From Streptosporangiaceae bacterium NEAU-GS5 (GTDB lineage: Bacteria > Actinomycetota > Actinomycetes > Streptosporangiales > Streptosporangiaceae): a stretch of DNA of 64,000 nucleotides. The position numbers were made by a program, and so were the translations under genes. Below, in pieces: positions 36,413 to 44,378 of this stretch; the first letter of the stretch is position 1, and each line of letters starts with the position of its first letter. Location: the NCBI GenBank assembly GCA_017592665.1, contig JAGFNW010000011.1, positions 203,124-267,123 on the forward strand, given 5' to 3'. The notes beneath the pieces were generated by a model, which was not told where the DNA came from, ran no database searches, and worked only from the letters and a program-made list of their open reading frames with translations.

Positions 36413-37498
36413 GTGTCTTTCGATCTTGCTTTGCTCGGCTGGAACGAGTCGTACGAGCTGCCCGCCGGCATGGTGCCGGGGCGTGTGGCGCGTGTCGACC
36501 GGGGCGCGGCCGAGGTTCTCGCGGCGGACGGACAGCATCAGGCGCGCTACAGCGCCCAGGTGCGGCGTGCCGCGGCGGACGATCCAGTGGCGTTGCCCTG
36601 CGTGGGCGACTGGGCGGCGCTCCAGTGGCTCCCCGAGGGCCGCTACGAGCTCATGGAAGTGCTCCCGCGGCACACGGCGTTCGTCCGTGGCGGCGTGGCA
36701 CGCACGTCGCGCCACGGCCTTTCCGGCGACTCACAGGGGCAGGTGCTGGCGGCCAACGTCGACGTGGTGTTCGTGGCCGAGCCGGCCCTGCACGCCACCG
36801 ACACGGCCGACCTCGGCCGGGTGGAGCGCCTGCTGGCGCTCGCCTGGGAGAGCGGCGGTCAGCCGGTCGTGCTCGTCACCAAGACCGATCTGATCGGCGA
36901 CGGGCTCGAATATCTGATGCGGGACGTCAGGACGGCGGCCCCCGGCGTCGACGTGCACGCCGTCTGCTCGGTGACCGGGGAGGGCGTCGACCTGGTCCGC
37001 GCCTACCTCGGCGGCACGCTGACCGCGGTGATCCTCGGCGCTTCCGGCGCCGGGAAATCCACCCTGGTCAACGCGCTCGCCGGCGACCATGTCATGGAGA
37101 CGCAGCAGGTCAGGGCCGGCGACGGCCGGGGCCGGCACACGACCGTGCATCGCGAGCTCATTCCGCTGCCGGGCGGCGGCCTGATCATCGACACGCCCGG
37201 CATCCGCCGCGTCGGCCTGTACGACATGGGCGACGGCGTCGACATGGTCTTCTCCGACATCGAAGACCTGGCGGCGCAGTGCAGGTTCGGCGACTGCGGG
37301 CACGAGTCGGAGCCCGGGTGCGCGGTCCTGGCGGCCGTGGAGTCGGGTGAGATACCCGAGCGCCGCCTGGAGAGCTGGTTCAAGCTCCAGCGGGAGGCCG
37401 CCTGGATGGCCGGCCGCTCCGACGCCCGGCTCCGCGCCGAGCAGACGCGCAAATGGAAGATCATCCATAAGGCGATGCGGGGTCAGAGCCGACCTTGA
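36413..37498 (+). CDS. rsgA: Ribosome small-subunit-dependent GTPase A
   Basis: 361 residues from a GTG. It assists late maturation of the 30S subunit. An OB-fold domain (about 20-115) is followed by a circularly permuted GTPase in which G4 (VTKTD) precedes G1 (GASGAGKST) and G3 (DTPG). A C-terminal zinc knuckle has Cys-x5-Cys-x-His-x5-Cys (CRFGDCGHESEPGC). These features are diagnostic. The 199 nt upstream contain no gene I can support; that stretch is less GC-rich than its surroundings. The next gene starts 17 nt downstream. Confidence 0.95.
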   Translation: MSFDLALLGWNESYELPAGMVPGRVARVDRGAAEVLAADGQHQARYSAQVRRAAADDPVALPCVGDWAALQWLPEGRYELMEVLPRHTAFVRGGVARTSRHGLSGDSQGQVLAANVDVVFVAEPALHATDTADLGRVERLLALAWESGGQPVVLVTKTDLIGDGLEYLMRDVRTAAPGVDVHAVCSVTGEGVDLVRAYLGGTLTAVILGASGAGKSTLVNALAGDHVMETQQVRAGDGRGRHTTVHRELIPLPGGGLIIDTPGIRRVGLYDMGDGVDMVFSDIEDLAAQCRFGDCGHESEPGCAVLAAVESGEIPERRLESWFKLQREAAWMAGRSDARLRAEQTRKWKIIHKAMRGQSRP

Positions 37499-37515
37499 AT
37501 GGGTAGAAACCACTC

Positions 37516-38169
37516 ATGGAAGCCGGTCGCCTGCGGCTGCCGTTCAGGGATAGAGCGGCGGCCGGCGAAATCCTCGCCGAGGTCCTGTACGGGCTGAGCC
37601 TGCGGGATCCGATGATTCTCGCGCTGCCGCGCGGCGGCGTGGAGATCGCCGCGCCCGTCGCCAGGCGGCTCGGCGCCCCGCTCGACGTTCTCGTGACCCG
37701 GAAGATCGGCTATCCGGGTCACGAGGAGCTGGGCGTGGGCGCGATCGCCGAAGGCGGGGAGCCGGTCTTCGACTACGCCCTGCTGGAGCGGCTGGAGCTC
37801 GACGAAGAGGATCTGGCCGACGTGGTCGCCTGCGAGCAGGCCGAACTCGCCCGGCGTGTGGCCGCATATCGTGGCGCCCGGCCGCTGCCCGACCTGCGAG
37901 GTCGGGACGTGGTGGTCGTGGACGACGGGCTGGCCACCGGCGGCACGGCGCGCGCGGCGCTGCGGGCCGTCCGGGCCCTCGGGGCGGGGCCGGTCGTGCT
38001 GGCCGTGCCCGTGGCGGCGGCGAGCACGGTGACGGCCATGCGCACGGAGGCCGACGAGGTCGTTGTCCTGGCCACGCCGCCGGACTTCCAGGCGGTGGGT
38101 CAGTGGTATCGGCATTTCGAGCAGCTCACCGATGACGAGGTCCTCGAAGCGTTGCAGCACGAAACCTAG
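37516..38169 (+). CDS. Phosphoribosyltransferase family protein
   Basis: 217 residues. The PRPP-binding signature VVVVDDGLATGGTARAAL lies near residues 136-153. ALPRGGVEIAAPVARRLGAPLDVLVTRKIGYPGHEELGVGAI occupies the N-terminal half and is typical of the erythromycin-esterase-associated/type I PRTase group found widely in actinomycetes. Substrate base unknown. It follows rsgA by 17 nt on the same strand. Confidence 0.85.
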   Translation: MEAGRLRLPFRDRAAAGEILAEVLYGLSLRDPMILALPRGGVEIAAPVARRLGAPLDVLVTRKIGYPGHEELGVGAIAEGGEPVFDYALLERLELDEEDLADVVACEQAELARRVAAYRGARPLPDLRGRDVVVVDDGLATGGTARAALRAVRALGAGPVVLAVPVAAASTVTAMRTEADEVVVLATPPDFQAVGQWYRHFEQLTDDEVLEALQHET

Positions 38170-38171
38170 GC

Positions 38172-38291
38172 GTGAACACAGAAAACGCGGCCGCCACGCC
38201 GAAGACCTTGGGGATCATGACGTGGGTGGCGGCCGCATTCCTGCCGCTGGTCCTGGCGTACCAGGGGTGGACCTGCTGGGTGTTCCGCCGC
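38172..38291 (+). pseudogene. cydB: Remnant of a cydB C-terminus
   Basis: Translation of this frame from the GTG at 38172 gives about 40 residues whose core TLGIMTWVAAAFLPLVLAYQ continues GWTCWVFRRRM. Aligned with the intact CydB C-terminus encoded at 60636-61589, 19 of 31 residues are identical without gaps, covering the last transmembrane helix and the terminal WxxWxFRKR motif. Nothing upstream encodes the rest of CydB, because the phosphoribosyltransferase ends 2 nt before. The frame then runs on into the antisense of whiB. I read it as a decayed fragment; a functional 89-residue membrane peptide is less likely. Confidence 0.62.
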
Positions 38292-38317
38292 CGGATGGGG
38301 GTCGGGAGCAACCCCGC

Positions 38318-38632
38318 TCAGGCGACGGCGCTGATGCCCGCGCTTGCGGCGCGGCGCATGCGGCGGCGACGCTCGGATGCGCGCTCGTCCTCGTTCAAGC
38401 CGCCCCACGTGCCGTACTTCTCCGGCCGCGAGAGGGCATAATCGAGACATTCGCTCCGGACAGGACACTGCGCGCAAATGGCCTTCGCCTTGCGCTCGCG
38501 GACATCCCGCTCCGGCTGGCGCTCTCCGTCGGGACCGAAGAACAGCACAAGGTCCTCTCCCCGGCACGCGGCATCATCCTGCCAACCCCAACTGGGGCGG
38601 GGGCGGGCGAGCTGCCGACGTACCTGAGACAT
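38318..38632 (-). CDS. WhiB-family [Fe-S] transcriptional regulator
   Basis: 104 residues from the ATG at 38632 with AGGTGG 6 nt upstream. The four cluster cysteines are Cys23 (AACRGED), Cys53, Cys56 and Cys62 (CAQCPVRSEC), followed by the turn YGTWGGLNEDER and a basic C-terminal helix rich in Arg. Wbl proteins bind sigma factor region 4 and sense redox state. The family member cannot be fixed by eye; there is no WhiB7-type AT-hook. Upstream lies an 8-bp direct repeat (GGTATTTC then GGTATTTG, 38654-38669 on the plus strand). Confidence 0.93.
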   Translation of the reverse strand: MSQVRRQLARPRPSWGWQDDAACRGEDLVLFFGPDGERQPERDVRERKAKAICAQCPVRSECLDYALSRPEKYGTWGGLNEDERASERRRRMRRAASAGISAVA

Positions 38633-38678
38633 GAGAAACCACCTTAGGTGAGAGGTATTTCGGTATTTGTGCCGCATT

Positions 38679-38695
38679 GGACGCTTCTGGCGTCC
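38679..38695. promoter_or_regulatory. Inverted repeat upstream of whiB
   Basis: GGACGC and GCGTCC form a perfect 6-bp inverted repeat around TTCTG. It lies between the stop of the ferredoxin-like gene and the whiB start, both on the minus strand. It could be a short terminator of the former or an operator of the latter; the sequence does not decide. Confidence 0.4.
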
Positions 38696-38730
38696 CTGAT
38701 TGCAACGCCGTGAACGGCCGCGGTGTTCCC

Positions 38731-39633
38731 TCAGGCCGGCACGGGCGCGAGCGGACTCAGCTCGGCCAGCCTGTAGGTCGTTATCTCTTCGGAACAGAAG
38801 GTGCCGTTGGATGACGGACAGACCATCATCCAGGGCTCCACCACTACCCGAAAACGCGCCGAACCACCCTGTTGCACGATGCACACGGTGGCGTCGCCAT
38901 CCGACCTGGAGGATTCCACGGCCACTCCGCCGACCGAGAGATCGCCCGTGTGGGAGCGGACGAAATGCTCAGCGGCTTGCGATGGCTCAGGGAGACCCGC
39001 GCGTCCCCGATAACGGTCGAGGACGACCTCGCCGGACCGGTACGCGTTTGCCGCCGCGATCGCGGCAGCCTGAGACATGCTGCCGTAATAGAGGCCGTGT
39101 GGCAAGCACACGAGATTAGCGGCGTATCGATCGCCGCCTACATGTGTGGTTTCCCACACTCCGCCAGGCAGCTCTTCGGCCAAGAACCGGACCAGCGGCA
39201 GTCCAATGCGGGCGCAGCACGCATTGCGCTTGGCGTGCGTGCAGACCAGAAATACCGGCTCACTGACAAGTATGCAGGACTCAGGAACCACTCCGTCCAC
39301 AAGCGACCGCAGGTCAAGATCCTCGGGGCGGTCGAAATGGCCCTCGGCCAGCCACGGCCGGTCGCCCACGGCGTATCCCACGAAGACGTGGAATGGGCCC
39401 GGATCGGGCTTCCTGTGGTCGGGCCGACGGATGAGCTGGCACCGGATCCCGAGCGAGCTGGCCCGGTCGATCAGCGCGTGGATGGACTCGGGGAGACGGC
39501 ATTCGTCGAGGTATGCGGCCCATGGACCGGCATGCTCGATCAGCAGCCACAGCCGTGCCCCGACCGTGGCGCTCGCGAGAACTGGCAGTTCACCGGTGTG
39601 CAGCCCGGCGGCATGCCCGCAACCTTTGGCCAC
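38731..39633 (-). CDS. Sucrase/ferredoxin-like (thioredoxin-like [2Fe-2S]) family protein
   Basis: 300 residues from a GTG with GGAGG 7 nt upstream. The protein matches the 'sucrase ferredoxin-like' family: an N-terminal domain with ARLWLLIEHAGPW, and a thioredoxin-like ferredoxin domain with CTHAKRNACCARIGLPL and THVGGDRYAANLVCLPHGLYYG. Conserved Cys and His residues in these segments are likely cluster ligands. The family has no proven sucrase activity. A near-consensus iron-regulator box 24 nt upstream suggests expression in iron starvation, which fits an Fe-S electron carrier or ferrisiderophore-reducing role (inference). Confidence 0.82.
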   Translation of the reverse strand: MAKGCGHAAGLHTGELPVLASATVGARLWLLIEHAGPWAAYLDECRLPESIHALIDRASSLGIRCQLIRRPDHRKPDPGPFHVFVGYAVGDRPWLAEGHFDRPEDLDLRSLVDGVVPESCILVSEPVFLVCTHAKRNACCARIGLPLVRFLAEELPGGVWETTHVGGDRYAANLVCLPHGLYYGSMSQAAAIAAANAYRSGEVVLDRYRGRAGLPEPSQAAEHFVRSHTGDLSVGGVAVESSRSDGDATVCIVQQGGSARFRVVVEPWMMVCPSSNGTFCSEEITTYRLAELSPLAPVPA

Positions 39634-39657
39634 ACACCCTCCTCCCCGAGATTCCCG

Positions 39658-39676
39658 TTAGGTAATCCTAACCTTA
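39658..39676. promoter_or_regulatory. IdeR/DmdR (DtxR-family) iron box
   Basis: TTAGGTAATCCTAACCTTA matches the 19-bp DtxR/IdeR consensus (TTAGGTTAGSCTAACCTAA) at 16 positions with the correct symmetry. It sits in the 53-nt gap between glpD and the ferredoxin-like gene, 24 nt before the start of the latter. This is where a repressor would block transcription. It predicts iron-repressed expression of that gene. Confidence 0.72.
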
Positions 39677-39686
39677 TGGGACCGTG

Positions 39687-41189
39687 TCAAGCATCTGACA
39701 CCCCGGTTTGTGCAACGAGGTCGTCTACTACCCGATACGCGGCCTCGCGGTCCTCCGCGACGAGCCCGATCCGGGTCCGCCGATCGAGCACGTCGCCGGT
39801 GTCCAGCGCGCCCTCGTGGCGCGCCGCCCATACCACTTCGGCCTTGGTCACCCCGAGCGCCACCGTTTCGGCCAGCGCGGGGTCCTGTCCCATCAGGTCC
39901 TGTACGGCTGTCGCCTCCACCCCATATCGCTCGACGAGCCGCTGCGGGGCCCGCACGGCCCCCGTAGCCGCCCCTACCGGGGCCCCCACCAACGGCAGCC
40001 GGGCCGTACGGCTGCGCGGCGCCTGCGGGCAGGCCGCGTCCACGGCGTCCTGGGCCATCCGGCGATATGTGGTGAGCTTGCCGCCGACGATTGTGATCAC
40101 ATCGTTGTCGTCCGTGATCACGGCGTGACGGCGGGACAGGTCGGCCGTCCGGCCCGCCCCGCCGTCGAGCAGCGGGCGCAGTCCCGCGTACGCCCCGGCC
40201 ACCCGATCACGCGTGACCGCTTCCCCCAGCACCGAGTTGAGCACGCCGAGCAGGAACGCGATGTCCGCCTCCGGCGGCTCGGGCACGTCCGGGACAGGCC
40301 CGTCGACCGGTTCGTCCGTCAGGCCCACGTAGACCCGGCCGTCGGCCTGCGGCAGCACGAGGGCGAACCGGTTGCCGCCGAGCGGCACGTGCATCCCGGC
40401 CTTGAGGTCGCCGAGCGTGCCGGGGGACAGGACGAGGTGGGTCCCGCGTGAGGGGCGCAGCCGGATCGACGGGCTGAGCTGGGCCGCCCACACGCCGGCG
40501 GCGTTGATGACGACCCGGGCGTCGATCGTCGATTCCGCTCCGGTCAGTTCGTCCCGTACGCGGGCGCCCTTGCCGGACAGTTCGAGTGCGCGGCACCGCG
40601 TGATGATCCGCGCCCCATGGGCCGCGGCCGTGCGCGCGATGGCCACCACGAGCCGGGCGTCGTCCACGGCCCGGCCGTCCCACGACGACAGGGCCCCGCT
40701 CAGGCCGTCCTCGCGCAGGGCCGGGATCAGGGCGCGCGCCTGCCCGGCCGAGAGCCGCGAGGGGCGGGGCAGCACCCGCCGCGGCGTCCGCGCGGCCGTT
40801 CGCAGCAGGTCGCCGAGGCGGTAGCCGAGCATGACGGTGCGGGCGCGGGCCCCGCCGTACAGGGGGAGGACGAATCTCTCGGCGCGGATCAGATGCGGCG
40901 CGGTCGTGGTCATCAGGATGCCGCGTTCGACGGCGCTCTCCATGGCGACGCCCACCTGCCCGGAGGCGAGGTAGCGCAGGCCGCCGTGAATCAGCTTGGA
41001 ACTCCAGCGCGAGGTGCCGAACGCCAGATCATGCGCGTCGATCGCGGCCACGGACAGTCCGCGGGACGCCGCGTCGAGCGCGACCCCGGTCCCCGTCGCC
41101 CCGAGCCCGACCACGAGCACGTCCACGGTGAGCGAGCCCAACTCGGCGAGTTCGCGGGCCCGCCGCGCGGCGTTGAGAGAGGAGTTCAT
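39687..41189 (-). CDS. glpD: Glycerol-3-phosphate dehydrogenase/oxidase (FAD)
   Basis: 500 residues. It oxidises sn-glycerol-3-phosphate to dihydroxyacetone phosphate at the membrane. The N-terminal FAD-binding fold is VLVVGLGATGTGVALDAASRGL, followed by the GlpD signature FGTSRWSSKLIHGGLRYL. The C-terminal helical domain (ALDTGDVLDRRTRIGLVAEDREAA) is intact. The ATG has AGGAAC about 8 nt upstream. The gene is divergent from an AGPS-like FAD oxidase, and both act on glycerol-derived phosphates, so they may share a promoter region of only 46 nt. Confidence 0.92.
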   Translation of the reverse strand: MNSSLNAARRARELAELGSLTVDVLVVGLGATGTGVALDAASRGLSVAAIDAHDLAFGTSRWSSKLIHGGLRYLASGQVGVAMESAVERGILMTTTAPHLIRAERFVLPLYGGARARTVMLGYRLGDLLRTAARTPRRVLPRPSRLSAGQARALIPALREDGLSGALSSWDGRAVDDARLVVAIARTAAAHGARIITRCRALELSGKGARVRDELTGAESTIDARVVINAAGVWAAQLSPSIRLRPSRGTHLVLSPGTLGDLKAGMHVPLGGNRFALVLPQADGRVYVGLTDEPVDGPVPDVPEPPEADIAFLLGVLNSVLGEAVTRDRVAGAYAGLRPLLDGGAGRTADLSRRHAVITDDNDVITIVGGKLTTYRRMAQDAVDAACPQAPRSRTARLPLVGAPVGAATGAVRAPQRLVERYGVEATAVQDLMGQDPALAETVALGVTKAEVVWAARHEGALDTGDVLDRRTRIGLVAEDREAAYRVVDDLVAQTGVSDA

Positions 41190-41235
41190 AATGTGTTCCT
41201 ACTATCCGGTAACTCATGATGCCCGGGAGACACCC

Positions 41236-42828
41236 GTGGAGACCACGCCGACCCCCGCGGAACCGATGCTCTGGTCTGGGTGGGGCGACCCGGCCCGCGC
41301 GGCCGAACTGCCCGAACCCGTGCGCAAGCTGCTGGCCGAGGTTCTCGGCGTACGCCCGCCGGAAACGCCCGCCGCCAGCTTCGGCGAGGTGCGGCTGCCC
41401 CCGCCGGCGCTGTCGCCGCTCGTGCTGACCTCCCTCCGGTCGGTGGTCGGCGCGGGCCACGTCCGGTTCGACGACGATGCCAGAATTCGGCACACCCGGG
41501 GCAAATCCACCCCTGACCTGCTGCGGATGCGGGCCGGCGACGGATCGGACGCGCCGGACGCGATCGTGCTGCCCGGCTCGCACGACGAGGTCCTCGGCGT
41601 GCTGCGCGCCTGCGCCGAGCATCGGGTGGCCGTGGTCCCCTTCGGAGGCGGCACGTCCGTGGTGGGCGGCCTGGTCGCCTCCCGGCAGGGGTTCGCCGGC
41701 GTGGTCGCGCTCGACCTGGCCCGGCTCAACCGCCTCGTGTCGGTGGACGCCGAGTCGATGGTCGCCGAGCTGGAGCCGGGCCTCCGGCTGCCGCAGGCCG
41801 AGCAGCTGCTGGCCGGGCACGGCTTCACGCTCGGGCATTTCCCGCAGTCCTACGAGTACGCCACGGTCGGCGGCTGCGCGGCCGCCCGCTCGTCGGGGCA
41901 GGCGTCGGCGGGTTACGGCCGGTTCGACGACATGGTGGTCGGACTGCGCGCCGCCACCCCGCGCGGCACGCTGGATCTGGGCCGGGCGCCCAAGTCGGCC
42001 GCCGGGCCCGACCTCCGTCAGGTGCTGCTGGGATCCGAGGGCGCCTTCGGCGTGATCACCTCGCTTGGGCTGCGGCTGCATCCGGCCCCCGCGGAGCGGG
42101 TCTACGAGGGCTGGCGCTTCGGCGCGTTCCCCGCCGGGTGGCAGGCGCTGCGCCGGCTGGCCCAGCACGGGCCGCTGCCGACCGTGCTCCGGCTGTCGGA
42201 CGAGACCGAGACCATGGTCGGCCTGGCCAAGCCGACCGAGCTCGGCGGGCCGTCGTCCGACTCCGGATGCCTGGTGATCGCCGGCTACGAAGGCTCGGAC
42301 GTCGCCGGGCGCCGCGAGAAGGCGGCCGCCATCCTCATGGACGCCGGCGGCGTCTACCTCGGGCCCGAGCCCGGCGAGTCGTGGGCGCACGGCCGATTCT
42401 CCGCGCCCTACCTCAGGGACTCCCTGCTCGCCGCCGGAGCCACCGTCGAGACGCTCGAGACCGCGTGCTTCTGGTCCGGTCTGCCGCGCCTCTACGACGC
42501 CGTACGGCTCGCGCTCGTCGCGACCCTCGGCTCGCCGCTCGTGCTGTGCCACGTCTCCCACGTGTACGCCACCGGGGCCTCGCTCTACTTCACCGTTGTG
42601 ACGGCGCAGACCGACGATCCCCTCGGCCAGTGGGCGGCCGCCAAACGGGCCGTCAGCGAGGCCATCGTGGCCGCCGGAGGGACCATCTCGCACCACCACG
42701 GCGTGGGCCGCGACCACCGGGACGCGTACGCGGCCGAGATCGGCGACGTGGGGGTGGAGATCCTGCGCGGAATCAAAGACCGACTTGATCCGAGCGGCAT
42801 TCTCAACCCTGGTGTGCTGATCCCCTAG
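41236..42828 (+). CDS. FAD-binding oxidase, alkyl-dihydroxyacetonephosphate synthase-like
   Basis: 530 residues from the GTG at 41236, which follows GGGAGA; an in-frame ATG at 41191 would add 15 residues. The VAO/PCMH FAD domain is clear: LPGSHDEVLGVLRACAEHRV, then VPFGGGTSVVGG and HFPQSYEYATVGGCAAARSSGQASAGYGR. The C-terminal cap ends with ISHHHGVGRDH (active-site histidines) and KDRLDPSGILNPGVLIP. This pattern is typical of AGPS-like proteins of actinobacteria. Whether it makes ether lipids or oxidises another hydroxy acid is unknown. The divergent glpD makes dihydroxyacetone phosphate, the precursor of an AGPS substrate. Confidence 0.87.
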   Translation: METTPTPAEPMLWSGWGDPARAAELPEPVRKLLAEVLGVRPPETPAASFGEVRLPPPALSPLVLTSLRSVVGAGHVRFDDDARIRHTRGKSTPDLLRMRAGDGSDAPDAIVLPGSHDEVLGVLRACAEHRVAVVPFGGGTSVVGGLVASRQGFAGVVALDLARLNRLVSVDAESMVAELEPGLRLPQAEQLLAGHGFTLGHFPQSYEYATVGGCAAARSSGQASAGYGRFDDMVVGLRAATPRGTLDLGRAPKSAAGPDLRQVLLGSEGAFGVITSLGLRLHPAPAERVYEGWRFGAFPAGWQALRRLAQHGPLPTVLRLSDETETMVGLAKPTELGGPSSDSGCLVIAGYEGSDVAGRREKAAAILMDAGGVYLGPEPGESWAHGRFSAPYLRDSLLAAGATVETLETACFWSGLPRLYDAVRLALVATLGSPLVLCHVSHVYATGASLYFTVVTAQTDDPLGQWAAAKRAVSEAIVAAGGTISHHHGVGRDHRDAYAAEIGDVGVEILRGIKDRLDPSGILNPGVLIP

Positions 42829-42848
42829 ATCAGGCCAATATTGGGAGC

Positions 42849-44342
42849 ATGGGCGAGATCGCGGCCGCGCGCGGCAGAGGAGCGTCGTCACGTGTCTCCG
42901 AGGAGGGCGCGGGATGGAGCTGTCAGCAGATCGGCTCGTTCCAGTCGCTGCGGCCCAGCAAGCACAGCTTCACGTGGCTCAATCCGGGCACGCTATGGCG
43001 GTCGCGGAACGAGATCCTGGCGGGCCTGTTCGGCGACCCGTCCTCTGAGGTGCGCCGCCGCTGGATCGCGTCCCAGCGCGAGCGCGGCGTAGACCCCGAT
43101 TTCCGGATAAATCAGCCAATGACCGGCGAGTTCACGTTCTTGCTGTTCGGGGACTCGGGGGAGGGCGACGCCTCGCAGTACGCGGTGGTGCCGGGATTGC
43201 TCAGGCTGGGCGACGGCACCTCGTTCGCGGTCGTCGCGTCCGACGTGATCTATCCGACGGGCTCGGGCAACGAATACGGCGACAAGTTCTTCCGCCCCTA
43301 CGAGGACTACCACGCCCCGATTTACGCGGTTCCTGGAAACCACGACTGGTACGACGGGCTCGGCGGCTTCATGCGGGTGTTCTGCGACGCCAAGCAGCTG
43401 GCGGTGGAGGGCCAGGGCTTCCGGCTGTCGCCGGCCGGGATCCGCGGCCTGCTGTGGAAGAAGCCCGACGTGATCGACGAGGCTCGGCTGGCGGCCGACA
43501 AGGCGCGCCGCGGCGCCCTCGACCAGCAGGCCATGCTGCCGGCGCCCTACTGGGTGCTCGACCTCGGCCGCCTGCTGCTGATCGGCATCGACACCGGGAT
43601 CAGGGGCGACATCGACCGCGAGCAGGGCGAGTGGCTGCGCCGGGTCTCCGCCGACCCCCGCCCGAAGATCCTCGTCACGGGCAAGCCCATCTACGTACGC
43701 AATGACTACAAACCATGCGAGATCGAGGGCGGCGGCACGGTCGACGAGATCGTCCGCAGCACGGGCTATATCGCGGCCATCGGCGGCGACGTGCACAACT
43801 ACCAGCGTTTCCCGGTCAAGGTCGGCGACCGGACGATCCAGTACATCGTGTCGGGCGGCGGCGGCGCCTTCATGCACGCCACCCACACCACGCCCAGGGT
43901 GACCCTGGTCGACGAGGACGCCTACCGCTGCTACCCGTTGCGCGGCGACTCGCTGTCGTTCTACAGCCTCATCTACAGCCGCCGGCTGCACATGAAGTGG
44001 CTCTACATCACCCCGGACGAGGGTCTCGCCCTGATGAGCAAGACGATCGGCAACAAGCCGCCACGCCCGATCGGCGACGTCAAGATCACCACACGGCTGA
44101 AGTGGGCGGCCCGGCTGCTCGGCGGCTGGCCCTGGCCGTTCCGCTTCCCGGTCGAGCGGGTCTTCCACCGCTACATCTCCGAGCTGTCCGATTGGGATAC
44201 CCCGCCCTTCTTCAAGAGCTTCCTGCATCTGACGGTCACCGACGACAGCGTCAAGATCCGCTGCTACGCCGCCACCGGCTGCCTGGAGCAGGAGATCACT
44301 CCGCCCTTGGAAGACGAGGTGGAGATACCGCTCCAGGGCTGA
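42849..44342 (+). CDS. Metallophosphoesterase family protein
   Basis: 497 residues. The calcineurin-type dimetal motifs are FGDSGEGDAS near residue 100, VPGNHDWYDG near 163 and GGDVHNYQRF near 313, all with the expected metal-binding Asp, Asn and His. The C-terminal half has aromatic-rich segments (GGWPWPFRFPVERVFHRY) of no known domain. No signal peptide or clear membrane span. Substrate unknown. The ribosome site is close to the start (GGGAG one base before the ATG), so an alternative start cannot be excluded. Confidence 0.85.
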   Translation: MGEIAAARGRGASSRVSEEGAGWSCQQIGSFQSLRPSKHSFTWLNPGTLWRSRNEILAGLFGDPSSEVRRRWIASQRERGVDPDFRINQPMTGEFTFLLFGDSGEGDASQYAVVPGLLRLGDGTSFAVVASDVIYPTGSGNEYGDKFFRPYEDYHAPIYAVPGNHDWYDGLGGFMRVFCDAKQLAVEGQGFRLSPAGIRGLLWKKPDVIDEARLAADKARRGALDQQAMLPAPYWVLDLGRLLLIGIDTGIRGDIDREQGEWLRRVSADPRPKILVTGKPIYVRNDYKPCEIEGGGTVDEIVRSTGYIAAIGGDVHNYQRFPVKVGDRTIQYIVSGGGGAFMHATHTTPRVTLVDEDAYRCYPLRGDSLSFYSLIYSRRLHMKWLYITPDEGLALMSKTIGNKPPRPIGDVKITTRLKWAARLLGGWPWPFRFPVERVFHRYISELSDWDTPPFFKSFLHLTVTDDSVKIRCYAATGCLEQEITPPLEDEVEIPLQG

Positions 44343-44378
44343 GCGCTGATTGTCGGTGGGGGATGGCACGCTGGAGAC

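Noticed and set aside
38292..38441. Continuation of the cydB-like frame as part of a functional 89-residue protein
   Set aside because: From about 38318 it is antisense to whiB and becomes an Arg-rich translation with no CydB similarity.
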